This document shows, in pieces, positions 48,490-60,711 of a stretch of 64,000 bases of DNA. The stretch is taken from positions 1-64,000 of the forward strand of contig MNCI01027120.1 of NCBI GenBank assembly GCA_015680685.1, written 5' to 3'. A program made the position numbers and the translations under genes. The notes under the pieces were generated by a model that had not been told where the DNA came from, did no database searches, and saw nothing but the letters and a program-made list of their open reading frames with translations. Source of the DNA: Gnetum montanum (lineage: Eukaryota; Streptophyta; Gnetopsida; Gnetales; Gnetaceae). How positions within the stretch are numbered: the first letter of the stretch is position 1; each line of letters begins with the position of its first letter.

Positions 48490-50700
48490 AGGAATAGCAT
48501 TTAATGGTATGGGCTTTGATGGTCCTACTTCGCGCTCATGACATTCCTTCTCTAGGCGCTATCATGTCAGCTTGTTGGCAAGATGCTCTCACAGGGGTCA
48601 TAGGGGAATGGTAGGGGATTGTACATCAGGGTGTTTCAGCACCTGAATCATGAAGGGAGTGGGCCAGGTTTTCAATGGTGTGGTTGCTGCTGCAACAAAA
48701 GGGGGTATGCGGATGACGAATGATTTTTGTTGTGTGGGGAATGTGTGTATGAAGAAAGGAGTTTGAGGAGGTGTTGAGGTAGGTGTATTTTTAGAGGGCT
48801 TGTGGATTACAAAAGGTTTTCACGAGGCGCCCTGTCCGTTCTCCACATGGATAGTGTTAATCACATATGGTGTGTCATTAGTATTGAGAGGGTCTTTGTA
48901 GATTCCCATGGGTTGGTTTTGGGGTCTTACTAGGTTTACCTCATCAAATACTATTTCACCCCTATCGATCATGCACTATATGTCTTGTTTCAAGGTGAAG
49001 TAGTAGCCAGTTCCATGCCACACCATTGGTGATATTCGCAAAACTTGTCCAACCTAAAGCCTCTTGGGATGGGGGGCTCATTGGCTATTGCTAAACCTAG
49101 GTTCTTGGCCAACTCATAGAATTGATCATGTTTTTGAGATGCCGCAGGGGACATTTGTTTATGTTTTATTAGCCCAGCCTTTAGAAGTTGATCTAACAAT
49201 TGTGAAAATTTCATAGGCAAGGGTGTATACTGGGTAGGATCCTTTCATTTGAATGTACTAGTGTGACCTACGTTGATGTTTTTATTTGAGGAGGACTCAA
49301 GTGTAAGCATAGGTTGGGTTCTTTCACGGTTGGTTGGAGCAGTGGGTTATTTTCCTCTTTGTCCTAGACTACTAGGTTGGGCTATCTTTGCCACCGCCGC
49401 TACCATCGTTTTGGATTTATCCTTATCTTTCCTCGTATGTTGGCTCCTAAAGGTTGAATAAGCTGGGTCGTTACTTGTTTGCGCCGCCTCTTCTATGTTC
49501 TTAATTTGAACGAATGCTTGGCTCAAAGTACGGGCACTCAAATAATAAAGCTTTGACTTAATAAAGTCATTCATGGCTGCTTTAAGGATGGTGAGTAGTT
49601 ATGTTTCAGGGATGGGCTTGTGAAGTTCATTGAGAGCTACACTCCATCTTTGGATAAATTTTTGCACTGGTTCTAACGACGCCTGTTTGATCTGAATCAA
49701 GCTATCTAGTGTGGCTTTAGGCTTTAGATTATATTTAAAACGAGTAACAAACTGATGTAACAAATCTTCTAGGGAAGATATGAAGTTATAGGGTAAAGCT
49801 CAATACCAGTCTAGGGCTTTTCCCATTAGGGACATAGCAAATACATGTAGAATTGCATGAGGCTAGGCTTGAAGAAATAGACACTCTAAATGAAATGTTA
49901 CTAGATGGGCATTTGGATCTCCCTCTCCATTGTACTTGGTTAGTTGAAGTAATGAAATTCCCTTCGACAAGGTTAATGGTGGGACTGAAGGATGGATTGG
50001 GTCATCTTAATAGAAGTCCAGGACCTTGAGTTCCTCAATGTTTGCAGTTTTAAGGCGCTTTAACTCCTTGGTTAAAGAGTGCATCATTTTTTTTGTGTCT
50101 GCCCATTCTTGGGCAGTAGGTAGATCGGTGGGTTGAATGGATTATGATTGGTAGTGATTCGATTGTTATATTGTTTGTGGAAAGGGGGACTGTTGGATCG
50201 CCGGTTGTGGTGGAGCAACATTCAAAGATGAGATTGCAGGGTGTGGTATGCTGTAGTGAGTAGACTGGTGTTGCTGAATAGCTAGTGGAACCCACTGCCC
50301 AACCATAGGTTGTGAGGTGACACCCTGAATGTGTTGGGCTGAAGTAATTAATGGTGCTTCATGGGCTTGTACTTGTGGTATGTAATGGGTAGATGTGGAA
50401 GCTGGTATAATCGATGGCATTCCAATTATTTGAGGTCAGAAGGTTGATCTTACATTAGCTTGAGGAGGAGGTTGTCAGGGCTACATTTGTGGAGGCATGA
50501 TGGAAGTGGACATATCGAATTGAATGTTGGACATGGAGAAGGTGGGAATGGAAGCAGGTACTTCTTGTCGAGAAACTGGTGCTTGAGTGTTTGCAAATGA
50601 AGGAGGAAGCATAGTTTCTTCTAGGAAGGGGTGGAATAATGAGTTTGTATGGATGTGAGGACTAATGGTATGGTATGAATCCCCATGCTCAGATTGGGCT
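48490..50700 (-). pseudogene. Element F gag
   Basis: Minus-strand frames from 50420 (Pro/Gln/His-rich, MPSIIPASTSTHYIPQVQAH), through a Retrotrans_gag-like middle (about 49990-49570; QLTKYNGEGDPNAHL and FIKSKLYYLSARTLSQAF), to 49220-48990 (MPMKFSQLLDQLLKAGLI ... CEYHQWCG), a segment typical of Tat-group gag that carries a single CxxH...C knuckle remnant. Several stops and frame changes. Confidence 0.72.
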
Positions 50701-51709
50701 GCAAACTCATCTTCCTCATCTCCACTCTGAGGTTCTATTGGAGATGGCTATAAAGCTTGACTCCTTATCATAAGAAGCTGAGATATAAGTCGGTGATGGT
50801 GTTCAAATAGGGGGATTATTTCAAATGTTGAGGGAGTGAACTCATGACCTCCTTTGTAAATAATTTCATAGTTTTGTTTCGCTTCTCTCTCTAGAAGATC
50901 GATAGGCAGGTTAGCCTAAATTTTCACACAAATGAAGTTATATTGTTTTAGTGTGAGAGTTGCATAAGTAGGGTCTTTGCCCTGTAACCTAAGTGACTAG
51001 CTCATAGTGCCTTAAGAGTTTATCTATTCGATAATAGTTATGGATTCCATAGCAGTCATAGTGTTCGAAGTTTCAGCCCTAAAGTCAGAGATTGGTAGTG
51101 TCACTATGTTGATCTGGGAAGATTCCATAGTGAGCGTGAATAAACTGGGCTGGATGATCTGAGCATGTGTAAGTTAGGTGGTCAACCTATCATGAGTAAC
51201 TAACAGCATGAGCAATTGATAGTGTGAGCAACTAACAGTGTGAGAAACTGACAATGTTAGCAAATGACAGCGTTAGCAACTGACAACGTTAGTAACTGAC
51301 AACGTGAGCAAGCTGGCAGCGTGAGCAAGATGACAGCATGAGTGACTAATAGTGTGAGCAAGCTGATAGCGTGAGTGACTGACAGTGTGAGAAAGCTGAC
51401 AGCATGAGCAAGCTAATAGCATGAGTAACCTGACAGCATAACTGACTGGTTGCAAGTGGTGAGAGAAACTCACTGTGATTAAGCGATGGTGGTGGGAAGG
51501 TTGCTTGGTAGACTATTTATGAAGCATCTCATTTAACCAGCGTGTGTATGCTGTTTGGGTTTTGATGATGGAGATGTAGAGTTTAAAGTGCTCACTGCGA
51601 CGTAAGAGTTTTGTAGATTTGCAGTCTTGTAAGAATTTTGCAGGTTTATGGTCTTGATTAAAGTAAGAATTTCGTAGGTGGCCCTCCTTCTAGCACCAAT
51701 TTACTATAC
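50701..51709 (-). other. Element F leader with tandem repeat and primer site
   Basis: The primer-like TTGGTGCTAGAAGGAGGGC (51681-51699, minus) follows the 5' LTR. At about 51185-51440 there are at least 14 units of 17-18 bp, + strand form agcaactgacagcgtgag. Gag coding probably begins toward 50700, and the exact start is unclear. Confidence 0.6.
51185..51440 (-). repeat. 17-18 bp tandem repeat in the leader of element F
   Basis: Units such as aactgacaacgtgagcaa, gctggcagcgtgagcaag and gctgatagcgtgagtgac follow one another with little spacer. The core octamer agcgtgag and its decayed forms agcatgag and agtgtgag match the LTR and spacer motif of the same element. Confidence 0.8.
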
Positions 51710-53436
51710 TGATTGAAATCATTGGCGAAAGGCTAGAAAGGTAAAACAAACACTGAAAGATCATTGGATAGACACAGCTAACCTTGCCTTCGCGTGAGGG
51801 CAAGATGGAAAAGAAATATGAAGAAAGAGTGCCTTGGATGGTCTACACGGAAAATCAACCAAGGACTTTCTCGAACGTAAGCTATGGCTCATGCTAGGGT
51901 TATCGTAACTAATGTTCGAAATGTAATAGTGATGCAAAAAATGAAAACAAATCTTATACTAAATAGTATTGCAAACAAAGCATAAACTAAATGTAAAATA
52001 GAGGAAACAATGTAATGGAAGGCAAAATGAACTGTATTGTATTGCTTAGAAAGAGTGTGCATCGGTCAAAGCGTAGCTACACATGTGGATGGCAAGTCGA
52101 GCGCCAAGCCCCGGGGTAATGTATTTTAGAAGTTCTTGGATGCTAGGAGTTAAGTGCGCTCAAGCATCCAAAAGTTGCCAGTCAGTGTTTCCTAAGCTGT
52201 CAACCTTCAAAATTGCCAACCCCATTTAAGTGAATGGATGGGGTATTTATAAGGTTTTGCTAGGTTCGGGCACAAAATTCATGGATCAAATCAATGGTTG
52301 AGAGATGAGAGAAAAAAGGATCATGTGACACATGTCTGATGGATAGTTGTGTGTGAGTTGGATGCACATGGGCAAGCTACATTCTTGACTAGATGCACTG
52401 TATCTTACAACATGTGTTAGCTTACTCAAGCTAGCTTACGCTCATAGAAGCACATACAATTTCGAGCATAAGATCTTGGAAAGGTCACAAATGATGAAAA
52501 TTTACAATGAAAATGATAATGTACAACAAGAGAGATTGACTCTGGCTTGCTTAAAACTTCTTGGTCCCTAAATCAACTATTGCAGGATGTCAATTTGAGT
52601 GATTTTGTGGCTATTTGAGGCATCCCTATTTCACCAGGACTCCTAACATGAGTTGATTTGGTCTTCGCATGTCCTCAGTGTGTGTTTGACATGCTTTCAA
52701 CTAGGTGTGATCAGCACTCATGCTGCACTCACACTATTAGCGTGACCTCAACATGACCATCAACATGAGTGAGAAAATTTGACATATTTCACATCAAATT
52801 TTGATTTTTGAAGCCTGTTCTTTAAGTGCAATGATTTCCTAACTGTGTCTAACCCTGAGAGTGATCTACAAGTCAAAAATTGAGCTTGAGAGTGACTTGT
52901 TTTAAACCACTTTTGGTAACTTACGCTAGACTCATGCTGCCAGCATGAGTGCAGTGTGACCACAACGTGAGTTGCAAAAACTTGCAATTTTGGTCCTAAA
53001 ATCTGGAATTCTGGAGGCTAGGACTTGAAGTTGTCGATAATGAACCCTAAGGATGACTTGCACCTTGAAATTAAATCATTTTGACTCAGTTTTAAGGCTC
53101 TCACAGTTGCTCACGCTAGACTCATGCTGCCAGTGTGACCTCAGTGTGACCATCAGCGTAAGTGAGAAAATTTGTACAATCTGCCCCAAAATTCAAACTC
53201 TAGAATGCTAAAACTTGGAATGGACCACAGTGGCCCTTAAGGATGGCTTGCACCTTTAGATTGGACAATCTTTGACTTGATTTTGGAACTTCTAAAGTTG
53301 CTTACATTGTACTCACGCTACCAACATGACCTCAGCGTGAGTTACATGCCTTAGTTAAATTTTTGTCTCCCAAAAGCTCAAGAGGCTCTATTTTGTTCTT
53401 GTTTCAAAGTGTTAGGCCGAAATTAGTGGTGTTTCA
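51710..53436 (-). repeat. 5' LTR of element F
   Basis: 1727 bp, pairing with 34639-36345. The minus-strand TATA box TTATAAATACC is at 52252-52262. The U3 (52640-53340) shows the same ctcacgct/agcgtgag octamers. Adjacent to integrase sequence of E at its right end. Confidence 0.88.
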
Positions 53437-54160
53437 AATTACCCTCATAATTTTATAAACTAATGAGCGGTATCCTATATGTCCTTCATCATGAAGTTGT
53501 TTTAGAGCATCATTAGTTTGCTCTTAGTTTAAACACTTAAGGTATATCCCTTGGAAATTCTTTCTAAATAGCTCACCGCTTATTAGAGAAAATTTAGAAC
53601 ATTTTGATATTAAGAGCTTTCTTTTATATCTAGGTAAATCTAAGGGACAACAATGAAAGGTTATATAAAATTTGATATCTCCGTACCATGGATCATCAAC
53701 CGATTGAGAGCAAATGGGATATTGTTTTCTTCATCAATGGACAATATATGAAGAGGAATTGATTCTTTATCTTTGTATGCATCACAATTTTTTGAGGTTG
53801 AAGCTTTAGCTATTAATTTAGCAAGACCATTCCCTTTAACTAACATTGCTACCTTCCATTGAATATCATATTCTTGGCGCCTCATAACCCATTTAGCATG
53901 TTTCTCACTAGGATCTTGTAATTTGGCTAAAGCAATGGTGGTTGGATCAGGGACAATGACAAAGACTTTCAAGTTTAACAAGTAGTAGCGGAATTTCTTC
54001 AAGGCTTTTATTATAGCATACAATTGCTTCTCTACAAGTGAGTATCTTAATTCTGCATCCTTTAGAGATGTAGACATGAAAGCTATGGGTCTTTAACCTT
54101 GATCATTTATGTCTTGGGTCAAGATAGTAGTAGGTGTAACATCTTTGGAAAAGGCATATT
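53437..54160 (-). pseudogene. Element E RNase H end and integrase N-terminus
   Basis: 53661-54077 reads MSTSLKDAELRYSLVEKQLY and AIIKALKKFRYYLL, the RNase H region, with its later acidic site replaced (FVIVPDPTT). After it, 53640-53437 has LHDEGHIGYRSLVYKIMR, the HH half of the integrase zinc finger. It stops at the F junction, and the CC half resumes at 34638. Confidence 0.8.
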
Positions 54161-55172
54161 AGTAGAAATAATTTTAATACCAAGGAGAAGCTAGGATAGG
54201 TGCGTCTATTATAGCTTATTTAATAGCAAGAAACACATTCTTTCTATCATCTGTCCAATGCATATTACTATCTTTTTTAAGTGTATCATTCAATGATCTA
54301 ACTAATTCAGGATAGACAGGGATAAATCATCTAACAAAATTAATCTTACTAAAAAAGCCCTTAGATTAGTCTTGGATAAAGGATAAGGTACTTCTAAAAT
54401 TGCTTACTTGCTTAGGATCAATTGCAATCCCCTCTTTGGTCACTATATGACCCAAAAATTTACCACTTTGAACACCAAAGATGGATTTCATTGCATTCAA
54501 GGTGATGCTAAATTATCTACATCTCATAAAAACATTTGTAAGGTCTCTAAGGTGTGTACCTCGATCTTTAGAGAAAATAGTTAAGTCATCAAGATAGATA
54601 ATAATACACTTTCTAATTAGGCCCTCAAAATTTTTTTCCATAGCTCTTTGGAAAGTAGAGCCAGCATTGATCAAGCCAAATGGCATTTTAGCAAATTGAA
54701 AGGTTCCCCACTTTGTTGTAAAAGCTGTCTTGTATTGGTTCTTCTTATTTACTAAAATTTGGTTATATTCTGAATACCCATCCAAAAAGGAATACATCTG
54801 AGCATCATTCACAATTTTCAATAACTCCTCCATAAGAGGGAGTGGACAATTATCCTTGATGTAAGAAGTATTAAGGTTACGAAAATCAATACATAACCTT
54901 AACTCACTAGTTCATTTTCTAACGGGTACTAAGTTTGAGATCCAATAGGAGTGTCTTACTAGATAAATTATTTTGGATTCTAGGGGTTTATCAATTTTTG
55001 CTTTCATAAGGATTTCAATCTTTGGATTCACAGGTCTAAGCTTTTTCCTAAATGGTTTTGTTTATGGCCTAAGGGGAATGGTATGTGTCATTACTAGTGG
55101 ATTAAAAGTCTTAAGGTCTTCATAAGTCCAAGCCAGAACATCATTAAATTCATGTAATAGGTTAACAAGGCT
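54161..55172 (-). pseudogene. Element E reverse transcriptase
   Basis: Pre-RT LLHEFNDVLAWTYEDLKTFN (about 55150-55090), then KLRPVNPKIE, LRLCIDFRNLNTSYIKDNCP, MYSFLDGYSEYNQI (about 54790), WGTFQFAKMPFGLINAGSTF and IIIYLDDLTIFSKD (YLDD intact, about 54600). Stops are few (for example near 54940 and 55070). This is among the least decayed RTs in the window. Confidence 0.87.
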
Positions 55173-56393
55173 TTATCTTTCATCTGGATGTAAACAGGCT
55201 CCTATTTTTACAAGGTATTGTTTTCCTCCCTTCTGAATCTGAATTGTTTTAGTTTGAGCTAACTTTTGCCAATTAGCGTTTTCAGATAAATCCATGGCCT
55301 TGGTGTGTAGATCATCAAATAAAGCTTTCCTAATTGCGATTTTAGGAGATATCTTGTTCAAGAACACAACATCCTTGGATGTATCTCCTTGATCACAGAA
55401 TTCTCCTTTAGAAAATAGGAATTTACAAATATGGTCATCATCATCAAACACTTGAAAAGAAGAGATATTATTAGGGATGGAATAGGACTTCACCTTTTCG
55501 ATAATGATTTCTGAATCCCAAGTATTATGCTTAAAAAGCACATCCAAAGTGGTAGCCATTTGGGCTAGTGCATTGGGAATATAATTTTCTTCCCTAGGTA
55601 CATGTTCAACGGTTACGCATTCAAATTCTTTAATAAGTTCAAGAATGTAAGCTTTGTATGCTTTCATGGTGGTGTCTTTATCATCAAAGATATCATTGGC
55701 TTGGTTCACTATTAGTTGGAAGTCACTATAAATTTTAAGTTTGGACAAATCATAGTATTTAGCTAGATTGATCCCATGAATTAGTGCTTCATATTCAACC
55801 ATGTTGTTGGTCATTGGTCAAGTGAAATTAATAGCTTTAAGAATTGGCGCTTCACTAGGAGGTATAAGCATTATTCCACCTCTACATCCTTTCTTGAAAG
55901 AAGAACCATCCACTCTTAGTATCCAAGTATTCAAGTTTGTAATATCTAAAAAATTGGCCCTTTGATCGAGGTAACAGTGATCATCATCAAATTTTGGTCC
56001 ATCTTCTAATATTTCATTAGTTAGAATCTTACTTATGTCTTTATCATTTCCTAGTGGTGGTGGGTCACCGAAAAGAAAGATTTTTCCATCATGTTGGTAA
56101 TATGGCAAAGTATCTTCATACACCTTCTCACATTCCCTAAAAGCTTGGTAATATTGAGTAGAATATGTGTATGTAAAAGGGTTTATACATGGAGTCTCAT
56201 TTATATCATCATTTAAGAAATATTCACAAAGTCCTAGTTTGACCACTCCAACAAAATGATTGTTGTTTTGATTTCGTTGAGATGTAGTTTGTTGATTGAA
56301 AGTTGTTACCACTTGCTTATAAAAGGGTTCCGTAGGTATAATTATATACTCGGATTTTCCTTTGATAGGGATCAATAATTCCGAGAAATCCAA
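55173..56393 (-). pseudogene. Element E extra RNase H-like domain, placed before RT
   Basis: Reads ILRVDGSSFKKGCRGGIMLI (first Asp, about 55920), NNMVEYEALIHGINLAKYY (Glu, about 55800), LKIYSDFQLIVNQA (Asp, about 55720), HVPREENYIPNALAQMAT (last Asp now Asn, about 55570). These are the RNase H signatures of the archaeal-like domain found in plant Tat elements. In F that domain follows RNase H, whereas here it precedes the RT. The stretch 56393-55930 before it (MDFSELLIPIKGKSEYIII) links it to the protease. A single TGA (55815-55817) interrupts it. Confidence 0.78.
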
Positions 56394-57250
56394 CCTAAAA
56401 AAGCCCCCAAACTTAGCTTCAAAAGTCCTAGAAAAAGCACACCATATGTGGATGTCATGTTAACTACTAGGATATCTGTATAACATGTAAATGTAGGATA
56501 TTGCTTAAGTTGTACCTTTGCTCATTTTAATAACCCTACCATAGGTATAGTAGATCCATCAAGTTGAATCATACTTTTTGCTTGTGGTATCATTTGTGCT
56601 CCTAAGGCATTACAAACATCAAGAGGCATGACACTAAAAGTTGCACTGGAATCCATTAAATAGTTATGGACATTCTTTCCTAAAATAATCATAGTGGTTA
56701 GGAAAGAGGGGTGGTCCTTCTTATTAGACATGGAATTATTTGCATTTTTTACTGATAGTGTGTTAGGACTTTCTGCAAAGTGGACTTGCCTTTCGAGAAT
56801 TGGGGATTTTTATCTTTGGACTTCAGGTGTATGAATCATATCCCGAATCACTTCTTTCATTTCATTGAAGTATAGAAGATCATACATTGAAATGTTAGCT
56901 TTAACTCTTTTTAGATCCTCAACTAAATCATAATTCTTAGGTTCATCCTTAGCTTCTTGTTGAGATGGGACTCTTCTAAGTATAGAAGGGTGGTTTGATC
57001 ATTGTGGAGCAGTTACTTGGGATGACCCGGATTAGTTGTTTACATTATTTTGACTAGGAACTCTTCTGTTTGGAGGTGTATAGGAATTGTTCCTAGTTTG
57101 TTGTTGTGTAGCATTCATAATGTCGCTAAGTTTACAGTAGTGAGTCTTATGTGGGTTAGGGTCATTTACCATAACTTGTTCTAATGAAGAAACCTCTTCA
57201 TTTTTTGTCTCATTAAGGACTATGATAGGAGTTTTTCCATTTTGTTACCC
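56394..57250 (-). pseudogene. Element E protease region
   Basis: The 56731-56522 frame reads KNVHNYLMDSSATFSVMPLD, a retropepsin active site in which the usual D-T/S-G-A is D-S-S-A, followed by QLDGSTIPMVG, a flap-like segment. The preceding linker (57250-56740) has stops. Confidence 0.7.
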
Positions 57251-58450
57251 TTAGGTATTGTCACTATACAATGCCATGAATTGAGGACATGCCTTTTCGG
57301 AATGTTGCCTCGTATTATGAAAACGACAATAATCATCGTTGATTGATGTACTTGGTTTTTTTGGTTGTATAAGACCTTTGTTATTGTTTCTCTTTATTTC
57401 AACCACTTCGTTAGATAGTTTTTGTAGTGAAGTGAGTATCTGGGTCATTTGATCTTGAGTTTGGGTTGGTGGTTCAATAAAATTTGATTTCTTGTTTGGG
57501 TTTATAATGGATTGGATCAAGACTTTTGATTGATCATCATTCAAACTAGTGTTGGATGGTAAGAATGAAGAGGACATAGGGCCTTGTGAGTAATTACTTA
57601 AAGGTTGAGTTGATTGAAAGGGAAAAAGAATTTGAGACATAACATTAAATGTTTAAAAAGTTGGTAGGAGTGGGTTTGATTGCAAAGGGTTACTAACACT
57701 CATCATCCCAAATTGGGTTTGGATACTGTTCATAAGTGTTATTTGCTCTAATTCCACAACTTTAGACATTGCACTTTGTATTTTTGTTATGTTGGAATTA
57801 GATTTGATAGCATAAGCGAAGAATGGATCGATGGTAGAGAGATAGAAGTTGAGAATACCATCTGGTTGTGGTCGCATCTCATTTGGCACATAGGCAAGTT
57901 AATGAAGGAATCTAAGGTTATAATCTCTAACATTTTCCTCAGGTAGCTTTCTTAGGTTGGTAAAGTTGCTTGATGCAATAGCAGAGCTTGTAAATTTGTC
58001 AAACTAATTCAAAAACTTATTTTTGAATTCTTGCCACATGTTAATAAAGGCATTAGGAAGCATTAAGAATCATTGAGTTGCTTTGGTCCTAAATGTTGTT
58101 ACGAACACTCTGCATGCCACATCATTATGTACAATGTTGTGGATCTTTAGTAAGGTTTTAAAACATTGTATGTGTTGATAGGCATCATTCGTAGGGGTTG
58201 TAGGATCGAAGAACAGATTTATGTTCTGAAGGGATTTTGGTATATCATGGTAGTTATTAAAGTTAACAGGGTTTCTTACTAAGGGAGCTGGGGGTTGATG
58301 GGCTGTCATCTTAGTCCAAGATTTCTTAGGAATTGAACTTGGAAAAAGTGAAGCTCGTTGTTTTCTTAAAGTGAAATGACGAGTACCTGGTTTACTAGGG
58401 GTAGGAGTAGAAGCTCTTTGCTGAGATGTTTTGTAAAAAGTGTCACTCAT
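57251..58450 (-). pseudogene. Element E gag
   Basis: Starts at ATG 58448-58450 (MSDTFYKTSQQRASTPTPSK). The middle part reads NLFFDPTTPTNDAYQHIQCF and the C-terminal part has DDYCRFHNTRQHSEKACPQF (about 57330-57275), a C-x2-H-x4-H-x4-C knuckle of the Tat type. Frames are interrupted between 58070 and 57890 and near 57645. Confidence 0.78.
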
Positions 58451-58750
58451 AAAATGAAAAATAACAGGACATATAAAATGCTAATAAATTCTGAAAATTA
58501 AAGAAAATGGAAAAACATTTAAATACTATATTTTTTCTTTATTTATTTTTTATTTTTTATAAAAAGAAATTGAAATTGCAAAATTTCAAAAAAGTAAATT
58601 AAAAGTAGAATGATTTAAATCACCTCAGTTAAATTTTAGAACAAAAATGCAAATCAACAGGAAAGAATAGAAAAATTGATATTTTTTTAAGAAACATAAA
58701 AGGAAAAAAAAAGTAGTTGAAAAATTGTCCTCCTTTTAGCTCCAAAAAGG
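58451..58750 (-). other. Element E leader and primer site
   Basis: AT-rich leader without ORF. On the minus strand the bases just inside the LTR read TTTTTGGAGCTAAAAGGAGGAC (58729-58746 hold TGGAGCTAAAAGGAGGAC), resembling the primer site of F (TGGTGCTAGAAGGAGGGC). I do not assign the tRNA. Confidence 0.62.
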
Positions 58751-60711
58751 TGTTGATGCGTCTATCACCTAGGGTGCCTCTTATATGGGTATGGAAACTA
58801 GGAATTGTCTCAGCTGGAAAGGGCTATATGACAAAAAAAATAATTATAATAATATTTTAAAACAAAATATTGAAAACTTAAATTTAATTTTAGAAGTGTT
58901 CTATTATGTCTTGAAAAACATAGTAAAATAATTAAAATTAAAATTAAATATTTGTGCAATTTTTTTGAGTACAATAAACTTTTAAATGAAAAACAAATTC
59001 AAACTTTCTGGTGTTGCTGTCACCTTGCTATTGTAGATCATTGTGGATGCTGCCACAATGCTGCTCATAGACGCCAAGATGGATGAAGAAAAAAAAAAAG
59101 AGTCTGGATGACACATCAGCAACTGTTCATCACAGAAAAGAAAGATGCTGCTGCTTTTGGTGGAGAGAGAACCGACCGTCTCTAGTGTGTCGTCTGCACG
59201 TTGGAGAGAGAAGAGAAGGCTCTAGTGGAGGTACCACCAGTTTCTTTGCTAGCCTCGAACGCGACCACTGCTACTCTCGTTGGCAGTCTGCCACCGCATC
59301 CATTTGACGTCTCCAACGACCTGCAAAGCGCCTACGGCTTCACTACTGTCTGCACGTCCATTGCTTTATTGACGTTTGACGCTCTGGTCGTTTGCTGTCG
59401 TGAATCGCACGTCTCACGCATCTCGTTTGCTGCCTGTGACGGTGGCTGCGTCACAGTTGACAAGCCACCCATCAATTGTCTGCGCGTCCTGAAGGCCTTG
59501 AGCATCAAAGAAGCGGCTCCCTGAAAACCAGCAGCCGTTGGCGTCTGTTCGCGTGCGGTTAACGGGAAGCCCACGTTGCTACTCGTCACCTGCCTGCAGG
59601 AGAGAGACTCCGATGCACGGGCAGTGTAGAAAGACTGTCGTTGGTTGCAGACTCTGGATGCACCCCAAACGTTCGAGAAGAGGTTCGAGAAGAGGATCTG
59701 GCGCTTGCAACTGGCAGTGCCCGCCATCTGCACGCCTTGAACGTCAGGAAAGAGGCTCAGCCCCCTGCTCCCTTGGAAGGCCCTCTTCCCCCTGTTTATA
59801 GCGGCTTGTGGAGAATAAACCACCATCAACTGCCAACGGTGAAATGCCGCCTAGGGAAACTGCCACGATCACCCCATGTAATCGCCATTGGCCAGATCTG
59901 CAAGGATTGATTAATTGATGAGGATCCCTACGTAGTTGTCGTGTTGCTCTTTGTTGTTGCCGCTACCTATATTTTAGGTTGAATAACGATTACATGCTGG
60001 ACAATCCCCGATTGTCCCGTTAGGAAAGAAAGCATATGGGTTTTGGTTTTTCAGCACATTTCCCGTTGGAAAGAAAGCATATGGGTTTTGGTTTTTCAGC
60101 ACATTTTGCAGAACTTCAAGAGGAAGACAACTCTGTAACGAAACTAAAATTAAAAAAAAAAAGACTGGGAACTTAATCTACGGCTAAGTTTAGAAAAGTC
60201 ATTGCTGTACTTATTCAATGCATAAGGCCTTGGTACGCAAAAAAACTGCAGCGTTAAAATTTGACTTTATTTTCATGCATTTTTCTTTGACTCTATCGTA
60301 GATTTTAAGAAATCTCAGTTTGAGCGCATCCCAATTAAAAACAAATGTCATTAATTATCTAAATCATAATGGAATAAGAAAATGAGCTGAAAAATAAAAT
60401 AATTTTTCTGTGGAGTGCATGGTTCGACTATCTATATTTAACCATTTTATATTATCTTATATTATACTTTGGCTTTTGTACGGTGTGAAATACATAAAAC
60501 AACCACAAAACAACCACTTTTGATATAGAGAATGGATGGCAGGTAGCACGAAAAAGTCACCGGATAAATTCAAATACCATATGAACTCACAAGCATCCCA
60601 AAAAGAGGTCTACACACCGTGGAACATTACCTCTACAACTCTATATCCAACCTTGCAAATAATTTAAAGATCAAGGTCCCATGCCTAGCATGTGTGAGGT
60701 TGGCCTCAACA
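58751..60711 (-). repeat. 5' LTR of element E
   Basis: 1961 bp. It starts TGTTGATGCG and ends GGCCTCAACA on the + strand (TGTTGA/TCAACA inverted ends). Minus-strand TATA CTATAAAC at 59794-59801. A GC- and CpG-rich core lies at about 59150-59900. It has a private tandem duplication of about 46 bp (60015-60060 and 60061-60105). Its right end abuts the ABCB exon 2 acceptor. Confidence 0.85.

Larger units (their letters stand above)
34639..53436 (-). mobile_element. Element F: large Tat/Ogre-like Ty3/gypsy retrotransposon nested in E
   Basis: LTRs 34639-36345 (1707 bp) and 51710-53436 (1727 bp) have TGAAACAC...TCA ends on the minus strand. Minus-strand order: primer-site-like TTGGTGCTAGAAGGAGGGC (51681-51699), leader with tandem repeats, gag, protease, a 6-kb spacer that contains an antisense multi-exon gene, RT, RNase H, extra RNase H, integrase, short-repeat region, 3' end. 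An extra RNase H before integrase, a long interval between protease and RT, and a length near 18.8 kb are known traits of the Tat/Ogre group. Assignment to it is inference. No clear target duplication (tgtat versus aatta). Insertion into E integrase shows that F is younger than E. Confidence 0.85.
30770..60711 (-). mobile_element. Element E: Ty3/gypsy retrotransposon in ABCB intron 1, split by element F
   Basis: Direct repeats 30770-32555 and 58751-60711 carry TGTTGA/TCAACA type ends on the + strand. On the minus strand a primer-site-like TGGAGCTAAAAGGAGGAC follows the right copy, and a purine-rich TTTGGGGCTACG precedes the left copy, so these are LTRs of a minus-strand element. Order: gag, protease, extra RNase H, RT, RNase H, integrase. 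The integrase is broken at its zinc-finger region by F (34639-53436). Without F it is about 11 kb. No convincing target duplication is seen (gcttt versus gacag). LTRs differ by several indels, which indicates an old insertion. Orientation is opposite to the ABCB gene. Confidence 0.83.

Noticed and set aside
51273-51473. 66-residue frame across the leader repeats of F
   Set aside because: It is the tandem repeat read in one frame (Ser/His/Leu-rich), upstream of gag and with no homology.
59332-59829. 165-residue open frame on the minus strand in the E LTR
   Set aside because: The equivalent frame in the other LTR is shorter and differs in sequence after small indels, so there is no sign of coding constraint. 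It is open only because the block is GC-rich.
30770-60711. The 1.8-2.0 kb direct repeats flanking 32.5-58.7 kb as a duplicated ABCB intron
   Set aside because: They have inverted TGTTGA/TCAACA type ends, a primer-like site directly inside the right copy and a purine tract directly inside the left copy, and they bracket gag to integrase of one element. LTRs explain all of this.
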